From NCBI GenBank assembly GCA_964531735.1, contig CAZHGD010000002.1, positions 1 to 64,000 of the forward strand: 64,000 nt of DNA, read 5' to 3'. Shown one piece after another: positions 50,571-59,261 of the stretch; the stretch's first letter is position 1, and every line of letters starts with the position of its first letter. Source of the stretch: CAZHGD01 sp964531735 (GTDB lineage Bacteria > Armatimonadota > UBA10988). A program made the translations under genes and the position numbers. Below the pieces are notes generated by a model that ran no database searches, was not told where the DNA came from, and saw only the letters and a list, made by a program, of their open reading frames with translations.

Positions 50571-51689
50571 CTACCGCAGCGGCCCGATCCCCGCTGCGCG
50601 GACCTGCTCGCGCCACGCGGTCACCTCCGCGGCCCACCCGGCGGCCAGGTCGTCCGGTGTGGCCCCGGCTTGCCAGGCCTCGCGGACGGCGGCGGTGTGC
50701 AGCAGCGTGTCCAGCCCGGCGTTGCGCAGCTCGCACTGGTCGGGATACAGTCGCCACAAAGCGTCCAGCACGTGCAGGCCGAGCCGCGGCGCGTCGACGG
50801 CGTGCCGGTCGGTGACGTGGATCTGCACGCCGTGGCAGACTGCGCCATGGTGCTTGGAGAAGGTCGGCTGGAAGGCCGTCGGCCGGAAGATCACCCCAGC
50901 CAGTTCGCGGCGGCTGAGTTCGCGCGCCAGTGCGTAGGCGTCGCACCACGGCGCACCGAACAGTTCGAACGGGCGGGTGGTGCCACGTCCCTCGCTGACG
51001 TTGGTGGCCTCGAGCAGGACGGTGCCGGCAAAGCACAACGCGCTGGTGACCGTCGGCAGGTTCGGCGACGGTGCGAGCCACGGCAGGCCCAGCTCGTCGT
51101 ACCAGAGCTCGCGCGGCGCGTCGATCCAGGGCACGACGGTCAGGTCGACGGTCAGACGTTGGCTCACCACCTGCCAGCGCAGTTGCTCGCCGATGGTCAG
51201 TGCCGGGCGCATCGGCAGCGGCGCCGGGAAGAAGTGGCCGGCGGCCACGTTGCCCTGCGCGACGATGCCGCCGAGTGGCGTCGGGCGGTCGAACACCACC
51301 AGGGGCTTGCCGACCTGGGCGCAGGTCGCCAGGCAGGCGGCCAGCGTGGTGGAGAAGGTGTAGGGCCGCGCGCCGGCGTCCTGCAGGCAGCCGACGAGGA
51401 CGTCGATGTCGGCCAGCAGGTCGGTGGTCGGCCCCCAGCCGTGGCCGTAGAGGCTGTGAACGGGCACACCGGTATGCGGGTCGCGACCGCCGGCGACCTT
51501 CTCGCCGGCTTGCAGGTCGCCCCAGACGCCGTGCTCCGGCGCGAACAGCGACGCCAGACAGCGCCGCTCATGCAGGATGTCGATCAGGTGACCCGGCTGG
51601 CCGAGCCAGCCGGTGGGTCCGGTAACCAGTCCGACGCGACGGCCGCCGATGACCTGCAGAAGCCGCTCGACGGCCTGCGGTATGGGCAT
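50571..51689 (-). CDS. namZ: Exo-beta-N-acetylmuramidase NamZ-like (DUF1343)
   Basis: A 372-residue DUF1343 protein. Characteristic blocks are RVGLVTGPTGW, ASLFAPEHGVWGDLQAGEKV, VHSLYG, VGCLQDAGARPYTFSTTLA, VFDRPTPLGG and SPNLPTVTSALCFAGTVLLE, then TNVSEGRGTTRPFELFGAPW. NamZ enzymes remove non-reducing N-acetylmuramic acid from peptidoglycan fragments. The conserved Glu of APEHG and the later residues are in place. No signal peptide is present, so a cytoplasmic recycling role is likely. GGAG precedes the ATG. A cluster of half-sites lies upstream (51775-51809). Confidence 0.9.
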   Translation of the reverse strand: MPIPQAVERLLQVIGGRRVGLVTGPTGWLGQPGHLIDILHERRCLASLFAPEHGVWGDLQAGEKVAGGRDPHTGVPVHSLYGHGWGPTTDLLADIDVLVGCLQDAGARPYTFSTTLAACLATCAQVGKPLVVFDRPTPLGGIVAQGNVAAGHFFPAPLPMRPALTIGEQLRWQVVSQRLTVDLTVVPWIDAPRELWYDELGLPWLAPSPNLPTVTSALCFAGTVLLEATNVSEGRGTTRPFELFGAPWCDAYALARELSRRELAGVIFRPTAFQPTFSKHHGAVCHGVQIHVTDRHAVDAPRLGLHVLDALWRLYPDQCELRNAGLDTLLHTAAVREAWQAGATPDDLAAGWAAEVTAWREQVRAAGIGPLR

Positions 51690-51774
51690 ATCAGTCTCCT
51701 CCGACGGGCTTCACCGCGGCTGCGCCGCGGCCTGCCTCGACCGTGGCGCGGAACCTTGGCGTTACGCACGGTGC

Positions 51775-51809
51775 TTGACCATTCGCGCCGCTGGTCAAAT
51801 ACTGACCAA
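51775..51809. promoter_or_regulatory. Three TTGACCA/TGGTCAA half-sites, operator candidate
   Basis: TTGACCA (51775-51781), TGGTCAA (51792-51798) and TGACCAA (51803-51809) occur within 35 bases. The first two form a perfect 7-bp inverted repeat with a 10-base spacer; the last two a 6-bp palindrome with a five-base spacer. They are about 90 bases upstream of the namZ-like start and downstream of the MBL gene stop, so a regulator-binding array for namZ is the best reading. Confidence 0.45.
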
Positions 51810-51901
51810 CAGACGTTGATGTCCATGGAGTGGGGACATATGCAGACGGCGCGGGAGCCACTGGCCACCGCGCCGTTGGCATTGGTTGCGGCGGCCCGAG
51901 C

Positions 51902-52738
51902 CTATCGCCGCGCCCGCACGACCACCGGCTCGCCGGCGCGGCCGAGCCAGGTGGGCTGGGCCGGGTACTTGGCCGCCAGGTAGTCGGTGAACCGCGTGGG
52001 ATCCTCCCGGTTGCCGTCGAACATGTCGAAGTGGGTGGGCACGGCCAGGCCGACCGGCAGCGGGGCGACGAGATCGGCGGCCTCGGCGAAGCCCATGTTG
52101 CCGATGCAGCCGCGCCGGTAGCGCGCCGCGTCGCGGCCGTTGATGGGCATGAACGCCACGTCGATGGGCAACAGCGAGCGCAAGCGGGCCTGGAGCCCTT
52201 CCCACCACACGGAGTCGCCCGGATGGTAGGCGCGGACGCCGTGGCCGCTGACCACATAGCCGAGGTACGGAAACAGCCCCTCGGCGGTCTGATCGAAGAA
52301 CTCGTGACTCGACCTGACCGCGGTCACTTCGACGCCCCGGACCTGGGCCGTCTCGCCGTCATTGAGGCCGATCCACCGGTCGGGCGGCACGCCGAGCGAC
52401 ATCATCCGCTCCCGGATGGCGGCCGGCGCCACGAAGACCGCCGGCGACGCCGCGGCAAGGCCGGGAATGGCGTCTGGATCGACGTGGTCGCTATGGTCGT
52501 GGCTGCAGATCACCAGGTCGAAGCCGGCGCACTGGGCCGGGGTGAGCAGCGGTGGCTTGCGCCGCCGGTCGGACTCCTTCAGGTAGGGGTCGATGAACAC
52601 CAGGCTGGTGCCGATCTTCAGGATGACCGACTGCTGCCCGAGCCACCAGAAGACCATCTCGCCGTCCGCCGGTCGAGCGGCGGACAGCGAGTCCAGCAGG
52701 TCCTGCCCGCTGCGGGCGACCTCTTCATAGACGGCCAT
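51902..52738 (-). CDS. MBL-fold metallo-hydrolase, UlaG-like
   Basis: A 278-residue metallo-beta-lactamase-fold hydrolase. Metal motif 1 is CSHDHSDHVD (HxHxDH). Further ligands are the His of AVRSSHEFFD, the Asp of AYHPGDSVWW and the His of AVPTHFDMFDGN. The N-terminus WWLGQQSVILKIG fits UlaG/L-ascorbate-6-phosphate lactonase-like enzymes. The substrate is unknown. I prefer the ATG at 52738 (GGAGG five bases upstream) to the GTG at 52744. It is 21 bases after the phosphatase-superfamily gene, in the same leftward unit as the sigma factor. Confidence 0.88.
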   Translation of the reverse strand: MAVYEEVARSGQDLLDSLSAARPADGEMVFWWLGQQSVILKIGTSLVFIDPYLKESDRRRKPPLLTPAQCAGFDLVICSHDHSDHVDPDAIPGLAAASPAVFVAPAAIRERMMSLGVPPDRWIGLNDGETAQVRGVEVTAVRSSHEFFDQTAEGLFPYLGYVVSGHGVRAYHPGDSVWWEGLQARLRSLLPIDVAFMPINGRDAARYRRGCIGNMGFAEAADLVAPLPVGLAVPTHFDMFDGNREDPTRFTDYLAAKYPAQPTWLGRAGEPVVVRARR

Positions 52739-52759
52739 GGCCACCTCCGCGTCCGGGCG

Positions 52760-54103
52760 TCAGCGCTTGGCCTTGTCCTTGGGATCCTCGGGCACTGCGG
52801 CGTTGGGATCACCGATCTTGCGGATGGCCAGGCCGACGGCCAGGAGCGGGTCGTCGCGCCCGGTCTCCTGCATGCGCTGCCGGCGGAAGTCCTCACAGCG
52901 CGTGCGCAGGGCGGCCACCATCTCGGGTCGCTCGTCGGCCAGGTTGTGCTGCTCGTCGGGGTCGGTGGGCAAGTGATAGAGCTCGATGGGCGGCGTGTGG
53001 TGGTGTGGATCCTCGATGTCGACCAGCAGCTTCCACTCGTGCGTCCGCCAGCCGTACTTCTTCATCCAGGTGCTCTCGATGATGTAGGTCTCCTGGCAGG
53101 TACCCAGGTCCAAACCCTCATCCATCAACGGCACCAGGCTCTGCCCGCCGAAGTCGGCCTGGTAGGGAATGTCGCAGAACTCGAGCACTGTGGGCACGAC
53201 GTCCATGTGGGTGACCAGGCCGCCGAGTTCCTGTCCGGCGGGCAGCTCGGGATGGGCGATGATCAGCGGAATGTGCAGGTTGGTGTCGTACAGGCCGTGG
53301 TGGTCGTACCACATGTTGTGCTCGGTCAGTTCCTCGCCGTGGTCGCTGGTGATGATGATCAGGGTGTCATCGAAAGCGCCCATCTCCGCCAGGCTCTGCC
53401 AGAGATGCTGGAGGCAGACGTCCATGTAGGCGATCTCGGCGTCGTACTGGTGGGCGGGGAAGTCGATGTCGGTGATACCGGGCATCCAGCTATTGAAGTA
53501 GCCGTTGAGGGCGTCGTACGACTGCCACATGTGCTCGGCGCTGTCGTTCTCAGGATCCTTCTCATCGCCGGCATAGAACATCTTGTTGAACGGCGCCGGC
53601 GGCAGGTACGGCGTGTGGGGGTCCCAGTAGTGGCCGAAGAAGTACCAGGGCTGGTCCTGCTCGACACACTCGCGGATCAGCTTCAGCGTGGTGGCGTTGA
53701 CCGCTTCGGCCTTGCGCCAGGCGCCCGAGGTGTCGCGGTCCCACTGGTAGCTCTCGTAGCGGTCGAAGCCGCGCTTGAACCAGCGCCCCATGTTGTCCGC
53801 GGCCGCGGTGAAGTAGCCGTGGTCGTGCAGGATCTCCTGAAGCTGCGGAAGGCCTTCGTCGAGGACCGGGTCGCTCTCGCCGCCGTGCTGGCCCACGATG
53901 CGGTGCGTGAACACGTCGTGACCGGTGAACAGCGTGGTATGGCCAGGGAACGTGGGAATGAACGGCGCGATGCACGTGCTGAAGACGGTCCCGTTCTCGG
54001 CGATGCTGTCCAGGTGCGGCGAAGTGTTGCGGTAGTACCCGTAGCAACCCAGTCGGTCGGCTCGCAGCGTATCGAGCGAAAGCAGCAGAACGTTGCTGGC
54101 CAT
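52760..54103 (-). CDS. Alkaline-phosphatase-superfamily hydrolase (sulfatase-like fold, Thr nucleophile)
   Basis: A 447-residue AP-superfamily enzyme. Metal ligands occur in LLLSLDTLRADRLGCYGY (Asp) and ITSDHGEELTEHNMWYDHHG (Asp/His). The nucleophile segment is IPTFPGHTTLFTG with Thr51 in place of the formylglycine Cys/Ser of sulfatases (C/S-x-P-x-R), and the Arg is replaced by His. TFPxHxT with a Thr nucleophile is typical of nucleotide pyrophosphatase/phosphodiesterase and phosphonoacetate hydrolase relatives. So a phosphodiester or phosphonate bond is a more likely target than a sulfate ester. No signal peptide. The start at 54103 has GAGGAG upstream. It lies 53 bases after the anti-sigma fusion gene and is likely in its operon. 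Confidence 0.85.
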   Translation of the reverse strand: MASNVLLLSLDTLRADRLGCYGYYRNTSPHLDSIAENGTVFSTCIAPFIPTFPGHTTLFTGHDVFTHRIVGQHGGESDPVLDEGLPQLQEILHDHGYFTAAADNMGRWFKRGFDRYESYQWDRDTSGAWRKAEAVNATTLKLIRECVEQDQPWYFFGHYWDPHTPYLPPAPFNKMFYAGDEKDPENDSAEHMWQSYDALNGYFNSWMPGITDIDFPAHQYDAEIAYMDVCLQHLWQSLAEMGAFDDTLIIITSDHGEELTEHNMWYDHHGLYDTNLHIPLIIAHPELPAGQELGGLVTHMDVVPTVLEFCDIPYQADFGGQSLVPLMDEGLDLGTCQETYIIESTWMKKYGWRTHEWKLLVDIEDPHHHTPPIELYHLPTDPDEQHNLADERPEMVAALRTRCEDFRRQRMQETGRDDPLLAVGLAIRKIGDPNAAVPEDPKDKAKR

Positions 54104-54156
54104 CGTTGGCTCTCCTCGTCGCCGAGCGTTTCGGCGCGCGGCGAGAGGATCCTCCG

Positions 54157-57100
54157 CTACGGTGTGGACAGCCGGGGCAAGCGTACTCGGGTCCGGCGTC
54201 CGGGGTCGTAGAGCGAGCGCACCTCGGCGTCTGCCGGCGTGATGCGCGTAGTGCCGACCGGCGTGTTGAGCACCACCGTGTTGACGGCTTGCTCGCCCGG
54301 TGCCAAGTCCCCCAGCGGCACCTCGAGGACGTCCTGATCGACGGTTGCGGTGCCGCCGGGCCGCGGCTGGTAGCCTGCCGGGACTGGGAGGAAGGCCGTT
54401 ACGGCCGCGGCCGATCGCTCGCCGGTGTTGGTGACCTCGACGGTGGCCGTGACGCTGTCGCCCGGCGGCGCCGTGGGCCGGTCGAAGGCCACTCGGACAG
54501 CCATCTGGGCCGGTTCGACCACTGGTCGCGACTGCGTCCACGCGGACTCGACAGCGACGCTTGGCCGGCCGCGTCCCGACCACGACAGCGCCAGCTTGTG
54601 CCGCCCGGGCGACGGCGAGTAGACCTGCGTCGGCGAGGCCCCGCGGGGATCGACCGCCAGGCGGCCGACCCGCTCACCATCGAGCGTCACGGTCAGCGTC
54701 CCATGGCCCGGACCGGCGGGCGGCGGCGCCGCCGCCCGCAGCGCATCCACGGCCAGGGCGGTCAGGCGCGCCGACCCCCAGGTGCCGTCGTCAGTCTGCT
54801 GCGTGGCCAGGAACCGGGCGCCGTCACGGGCGACGCGGCGCAGATCGCTGTCACCGGCCGCCGCCAGCACCGCCACCGTCCGGGCGGTGACCTCGATGGC
54901 CGCGCCGCGACCGGCGGCGCCCAGTGGCGTGGTGCCCCCGGGGTACCAGTGGCAGCCATCGCCGCGCTGCTGGCGCATGGTGGCGAGCCGCTGCAGTACC
55001 TCGCGCCGAACGGCGGCCGGCCGCCGGGTGACCACCGCGGCTTCGGCCACGGCCGCCAGCGAGAGATTGTCGGTGAGCCGATGGGCCTGTCCGAGCAGTC
55101 GGTCGGCCGCCACCTCGCTGCTGCCCTCGAGCGCGCCGCCGAGCGCCAGCGCCGACAGGTGCATGGCCTGGCCGGACACCAGGCCGCCGGGTTGCTCGCC
55201 GCCCGACGCGGCCGGCTGCTGCCGCGCCAAACCGCTCAGGCTGCGCTGTACCCACCGCCGCGAGCGGGTTAGGAGGGCCGAGTCCACCGGCGTGCAGCGG
55301 TCGACCTTCTGCAGTACACGCAGGGCCTCGACGGTGAGCCAGCGGTCGGCCAAGCCGCCTGGCTGAGCGGCGAAGGCGCCACTCCAGCGGCCCTGGCGGT
55401 CCTGCACCTCGTAGCGCAGCAGTTGCTGATACGCCGCCAACAACTGCGGCCACAGTTCCGCGCGTCGCTCGGCGGTGAGTCTCTCGGCGTCGGACCAGAT
55501 GGTCCACCGTGTGGCCTGCGCGTCGGCGTGCGCCACGGCCTCGCGGAACGACTGGACCGGCTCGCGGGTCGACCGCGCGAGCGACTGGTCCCAGGCGGCC
55601 AGCGGGTCGGGCCAGGCCGACACGCGCAGCAGGCGGGCGGTCGCTCCGGCCGGCAGTTCGACCGCCAAGTCGGCCGTGCCGGCCAACGGACCGCTCTGAC
55701 AGCGTGCCAGGCGCGGTGCCGGCGGCACGACCTCGACTTCGCCGATGGCGGTCTGGTCGACCGCCTGACCGCTGAGCTTCACCGTCAGGCGCGGGCGGCC
55801 GTACTCGGCGCCCCGCACCGGGACCTGGAGGTCGGTGCGGGACTGAGGCGGCAGCAGCAGGCGCTGAATGGGGGCCGAGGTCAAGTCGAGTCCGGACTCC
55901 GTCTGCGCCGTCAGGACGACCGCGAGCCGCTCGGCGGTCGGGTTGAGGATGGTCACCGGGACCGCCACATCGTCGCCGATGGCCAGGCGACGCGGGGCCC
56001 GGAGGGTCAGTTCGACACGCGGTCGGGTCGTCACCGCGGTGGTGGCCCGAGCCGGGCGACCCAAGCCGGCGAAGGCGGTCGCCTGGATGCTCCAGGTGCC
56101 TTGAGCAGTGGCCGGCAACTCGAACGCGCGCCCACCGTCGAGGCGGCTCACCTGGGCGCCGGGCACCGGCATGTCGACCGGCGTGGGCCGGATGGCGTAG
56201 CGTAGGTTCCGCCGGGCAGCCTGCGCGGTGAGGCTCAAGCTGGTGTCGCCCCACGGCTGCCAGGCGGCCACCGGGCCCGTCGCCTGAGCGGCCAGTTCAC
56301 GCGCCTGCCGGCCGGCCAGCAGCACGCCCAGGCTGATGGCCAGGACCAGCGGCAGCGCCAGCGCCACGGCGCCATAGCCGGCCCAGGCACCGCGGCGATG
56401 CACCTGCGGTACGCGGCCCCACGCCCGGCACTCCGCTCGCCTCACGGACTCGAACGGGTCGCCGAGGAACTGGTGCAGCCAGAGCAGCAGTGCGCCCAGC
56501 AGCAACGCGCCGACGCCGACGGCGTAGTAGGGCGAGCGCCGGAAGAACCGTTGCTGGGCGGCCAGCGCTTCCTGCCGCGCCAGCAGCGTCGAGTTCGCCT
56601 GCCAGCCGAACGCAGGCGAGCCGCCGGCGTCGGCGGGAGCGCCAGCCGCCACGGCTCGGTCGACCGGCCTCTGTCTGACGGCGGCCAGCAGCACTTCGCC
56701 GGCGCGAGCGGCGCCGTCGGTGTCGGTCAGCCGAGGCACGACCTGCCCGGGCTGGCGAGCGGCGGGTTCGAGTACCATTCCAGGTCCGGGCGGCGACGCC
56801 ACGTCGACCCGCGCCGCGCCCGCCCGCCAGACGCCGCGGGCGTCCAGCGCGTAGGCACGGATCGCTACCGGCCCGCTGACCGTCGCGGGCAGTCGCAGGA
56901 CGAGTGACGCCCGGCCGCCGCGCAGGCTGATGCTGCGCGTGGCGACGGTCTGGCCGCCGGCCACCACGTCGAGATAGCCGTCGCCTGCGCCGGCGGTGGT
57001 GGCGAGGGCGACCTGCAGCCGCTCGCCGGCGGCGACCGGGCTGCGGACTGGCTGCACCATGAGCGCGTGCTCGGGGGCCTCGGCGTAGACGGTGCTCTCC

Positions 57101-58620
57101 TGCACGAGGGTGCGGCCATCGACCAGGGCGCGGAGACGCACGCGATTGGGTCCGAGCGCCGGCCGGAGCACCCAGTGTGCCCGGCCGTGCTCCAACGGCA
57201 CCGCGGCCCAGTCGCTGTCGTCGGTGGCCACCTCGACCGCGTCAGCCGCGGGCGACCCGTCGGGGCGGCTGGCCTCGATCCGCAACCGGCTGTCCAGCCC
57301 GGCCACCAAGCTGCCCTCCTGGACCGCCAGCAGGACCGCCGGTGCCGGCCAGTGCTCGACGGTGGCGTAGCCGCGGCCGCGTTGCCCATCGGGTGCCACC
57401 ACGTCGGCCGTGACGAGCAGGCGGGTGCGACCGGTCGGCGTCCAGCCCGACATGGTGAAGGCCAACTGCCCGGTGCTGTCGGCCACGCCCGACTGACGCA
57501 CCCGCTGCTGGCCGTCGCGAACGGTGACGGTCACCCGCGCCGCCGGCACTTCCTCGGCGGGCGGGCGCAGCACGCGGACCTGCACTGGCAGCGGCGCGCC
57601 ACCGGAGAGCACCGCCGGGGTGCGGATCTCGACCTGCAGGTCACGTGCGCAGGGCGGCTCCACCTGCACCGGAGCGCAGGCCAGAGCATCGCCCGACGTG
57701 GCCCACAGCGTGGCCTCACCGGCGGGCAGCCCTGCGGCCAGGGGCACCTCCAGCCAGGCCTGCCCGGCCGCCGAGACCACGGTGCGGCCCTGTGCAAGCG
57801 CGGCGCCGCGTCGGTCTTCGAGCCGCCAGGCGACGGACTCGCCGCCGTACGGCCGGCCCGATCCGGCGTCGCGGACGACCACGCGGGCGGCCACGCGGTC
57901 ACCGGCGAGGACCGTGGACGAGAGCGGTTCGAGCAGCAGTTCCCGGTGGCGCGCCACGGTGACCGGGTGCCACACGCGGACGCGGCCGGTCGCCGCCTGA
58001 ACATCGGCCGACAGCCAGTAGTCGCCGGGTTCCACATCGAGCGCGGCGCTGATGTCGGCGTCGAGCGTGCCCTGGTCATTGGTGCGCGCCCGCAGCACGG
58101 CCCACCGGCGCAGTTGCTGCTGCAGCCGGATGGTGACATCGGCGTTGACCACCGGTCGCCCGCTGCGACGGTCGCGCGCGATCAGGCGCACCGCCGCGGG
58201 TCGCCCGGCGACCCATTGCGGGTCACCAAACAGCCAGCACTCGGTGGGGCAGATGGTTGGCGCCCACGGATGCGGGGCCAGCAGTGCGACCATGAACACC
58301 AGCAGGCCGAACTCCACGGCCCACCGCAAGCGGGTGAGGGGCGGGGTCAGGCCGAGACGCTCCCACCACCGCCGGATCGGGCCGACCTCGCTGACTCGCT
58401 GCATCACCTCGGCAGTGAAGTCGGCGTCGAGCGGCGGGGCCGTCACTGCCTCGTCGAGCAGGTCGATGAGCCGCGTCGAGGTGGCGAACTCGCTGAGGGC
58501 CTCGGGGTGGGCGGCCCAGTACTGCTCGACAGCGGCGCGCTCGTCGTCGTCGAGCGCACCGTCGAGATAGAGCGGGATCATGGCCCGCAGATCGGCTTCG
58601 CTGTAACGCCGTGCCGGCAT
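54157..58620 (-). CDS. Giant anti-sigma-like protein fused to alpha-2-macroglobulin-like periplasmic domains
   Basis: A 1487-residue protein. Residues 1-~60 resemble an anti-sigma (zf-HC2-like) N-terminus (IPLYLDGALDDDERAAVEQY, then WAAHPEALSEF), but the zinc Cys pair is missing. TM1 is at ~99-116. A long periplasmic part follows with repeated Ig/MG-like sandwiches (GRPVVNADVTIRLQQ, GQLAFTMSGWTPTGRTRLLV). TM2 (~698-719) and TM3 (~748-770) frame a short cytoplasmic loop. The second periplasmic part has more sandwiches, an alpha/alpha-toroid-like region (~1040-1290, with RWTIWSD, FLATQQTDDGTWG) and a C-terminal sandwich (PPGDSVTATVEVTNTGERSA). No GCxEQ thioester is present, so covalent trapping is unlikely. 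Its ATG overlaps the sigma stop (TGATG). The family resemblance is by eye; the domain order is the main evidence. Confidence 0.72.
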   Translation of the reverse strand: MPARRYSEADLRAMIPLYLDGALDDDERAAVEQYWAAHPEALSEFATSTRLIDLLDEAVTAPPLDADFTAEVMQRVSEVGPIRRWWERLGLTPPLTRLRWAVEFGLLVFMVALLAPHPWAPTICPTECWLFGDPQWVAGRPAAVRLIARDRRSGRPVVNADVTIRLQQQLRRWAVLRARTNDQGTLDADISAALDVEPGDYWLSADVQAATGRVRVWHPVTVARHRELLLEPLSSTVLAGDRVAARVVVRDAGSGRPYGGESVAWRLEDRRGAALAQGRTVVSAAGQAWLEVPLAAGLPAGEATLWATSGDALACAPVQVEPPCARDLQVEIRTPAVLSGGAPLPVQVRVLRPPAEEVPAARVTVTVRDGQQRVRQSGVADSTGQLAFTMSGWTPTGRTRLLVTADVVAPDGQRGRGYATVEHWPAPAVLLAVQEGSLVAGLDSRLRIEASRPDGSPAADAVEVATDDSDWAAVPLEHGRAHWVLRPALGPNRVRLRALVDGRTLVQESTVYAEAPEHALMVQPVRSPVAAGERLQVALATTAGAGDGYLDVVAGGQTVATRSISLRGGRASLVLRLPATVSGPVAIRAYALDARGVWRAGAARVDVASPPGPGMVLEPAARQPGQVVPRLTDTDGAARAGEVLLAAVRQRPVDRAVAAGAPADAGGSPAFGWQANSTLLARQEALAAQQRFFRRSPYYAVGVGALLLGALLLWLHQFLGDPFESVRRAECRAWGRVPQVHRRGAWAGYGAVALALPLVLAISLGVLLAGRQARELAAQATGPVAAWQPWGDTSLSLTAQAARRNLRYAIRPTPVDMPVPGAQVSRLDGGRAFELPATAQGTWSIQATAFAGLGRPARATTAVTTRPRVELTLRAPRRLAIGDDVAVPVTILNPTAERLAVVLTAQTESGLDLTSAPIQRLLLPPQSRTDLQVPVRGAEYGRPRLTVKLSGQAVDQTAIGEVEVVPPAPRLARCQSGPLAGTADLAVELPAGATARLLRVSAWPDPLAAWDQSLARSTREPVQSFREAVAHADAQATRWTIWSDAERLTAERRAELWPQLLAAYQQLLRYEVQDRQGRWSGAFAAQPGGLADRWLTVEALRVLQKVDRCTPVDSALLTRSRRWVQRSLSGLARQQPAASGGEQPGGLVSGQAMHLSALALGGALEGSSEVAADRLLGQAHRLTDNLSLAAVAEAAVVTRRPAAVRREVLQRLATMRQQRGDGCHWYPGGTTPLGAAGRGAAIEVTARTVAVLAAAGDSDLRRVARDGARFLATQQTDDGTWGSARLTALAVDALRAAAPPPAGPGHGTLTVTLDGERVGRLAVDPRGASPTQVYSPSPGRHKLALSWSGRGRPSVAVESAWTQSRPVVEPAQMAVRVAFDRPTAPPGDSVTATVEVTNTGERSAAAVTAFLPVPAGYQPRPGGTATVDQDVLEVPLGDLAPGEQAVNTVVLNTPVGTTRITPADAEVRSLYDPGRRTRVRLPRLSTP

Positions 58621-59228
58621 CAGTCCTCAGGCTCCAGGGCCAGTTCGCGGCCGAGTCGCTGACGCAGCATTTCGCGGGCGGTGCGCAGGCGATGTTCGAC
58701 CGTACTGGGGGGGAGCTTGAGGATGTCGGCGATCTCTTTGTAGCTGAGGTCGTTCAGATGCTTGAGAATCACCACCACGCGGTACTTGGTCGGCAGGTCG
58801 TTGACGGCGCTCAGCACCAGCCGGCGCAGTTCCTCGCGCGAGTGCTGCTCGGCCGGCGACTCGACCACCGCCGACGCCGACGGCAACTGCTCGGGGTCGG
58901 CGAAGGCTTCGATGCTGACCGGCCGGTGCTTCTGCTTGCGCAACCAGCTGCGGCAGAGGTTGACCGCGATGGTGTACAGCCAGGTGGAGAACTTGTAGCC
59001 GGCGCGGAAGCCGCCGAGGGCGCAGAAAGCCTTCACGAAGCTCTGCTGTGCCAGGTCGCGGGCTTCCTCGGCGTCACCGGTGAGATGCAGGGCCATGCCG
59101 TAGAGCGGTTCGCGGTAGCGGCTGACCAGTTCGGCGAAGTGCTCGCTGCCCTGACTCAGACACATCTCGACGACAGCTTCATCGCTGACGCCGACCGCCC
59201 GTGGCGACTGAGGTAGGCCTTCGCGCAT
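58620..59228 (-). CDS. ECF-type RNA polymerase sigma factor
   Basis: A 202-residue sigma-70 family ECF factor. Region 2: PLYGMALHLTGDAEEARDLA, then QQSFVKAFCALGGFRAGYKF and STWLYTIAVNLCRSWLRKQ. Region 4: LPTKYRVVVILKHLNDLSYKEI and LPPSTVEHRLRTAREMLRQRL, the helix-turn-helix for the -35 element. A Ser/Glu-rich linker separates them. I chose the ATG at 59228 (GAGGACACCGCG upstream); a GTG at 59255 is in frame. The stop overlaps the start of the anti-sigma-like gene, implying one-to-one coupling. Autoregulation is likely but not shown. Confidence 0.92.
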   Translation of the reverse strand: MREGLPQSPRAVGVSDEAVVEMCLSQGSEHFAELVSRYREPLYGMALHLTGDAEEARDLAQQSFVKAFCALGGFRAGYKFSTWLYTIAVNLCRSWLRKQKHRPVSIEAFADPEQLPSASAVVESPAEQHSREELRRLVLSAVNDLPTKYRVVVILKHLNDLSYKEIADILKLPPSTVEHRLRTAREMLRQRLGRELALEPED

Positions 59229-59261
59229 CGCGGTGTCCTCGTTCCTCTGGCTCACCCGACC

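Noticed and set aside
52760..54103. Classical formylglycine sulfatase
   Set aside because: The C/S-x-P-x-R motif is absent; Thr51 and a His replace the Cys/Ser and Arg, so the call was changed to AP-superfamily hydrolase.
54157..58620. Thioester-containing alpha-2-macroglobulin that covalently traps proteases
   Set aside because: No GCxEQ or CxEQ motif is present in the toroid region, so covalent capture is not supported.
57067..58662. 531-codon plus-strand open frame opposite the anti-sigma fusion and the sigma factor end
   Set aside because: No ordered motifs and very Arg/Gly/His-rich; the minus-strand genes are clearly real.
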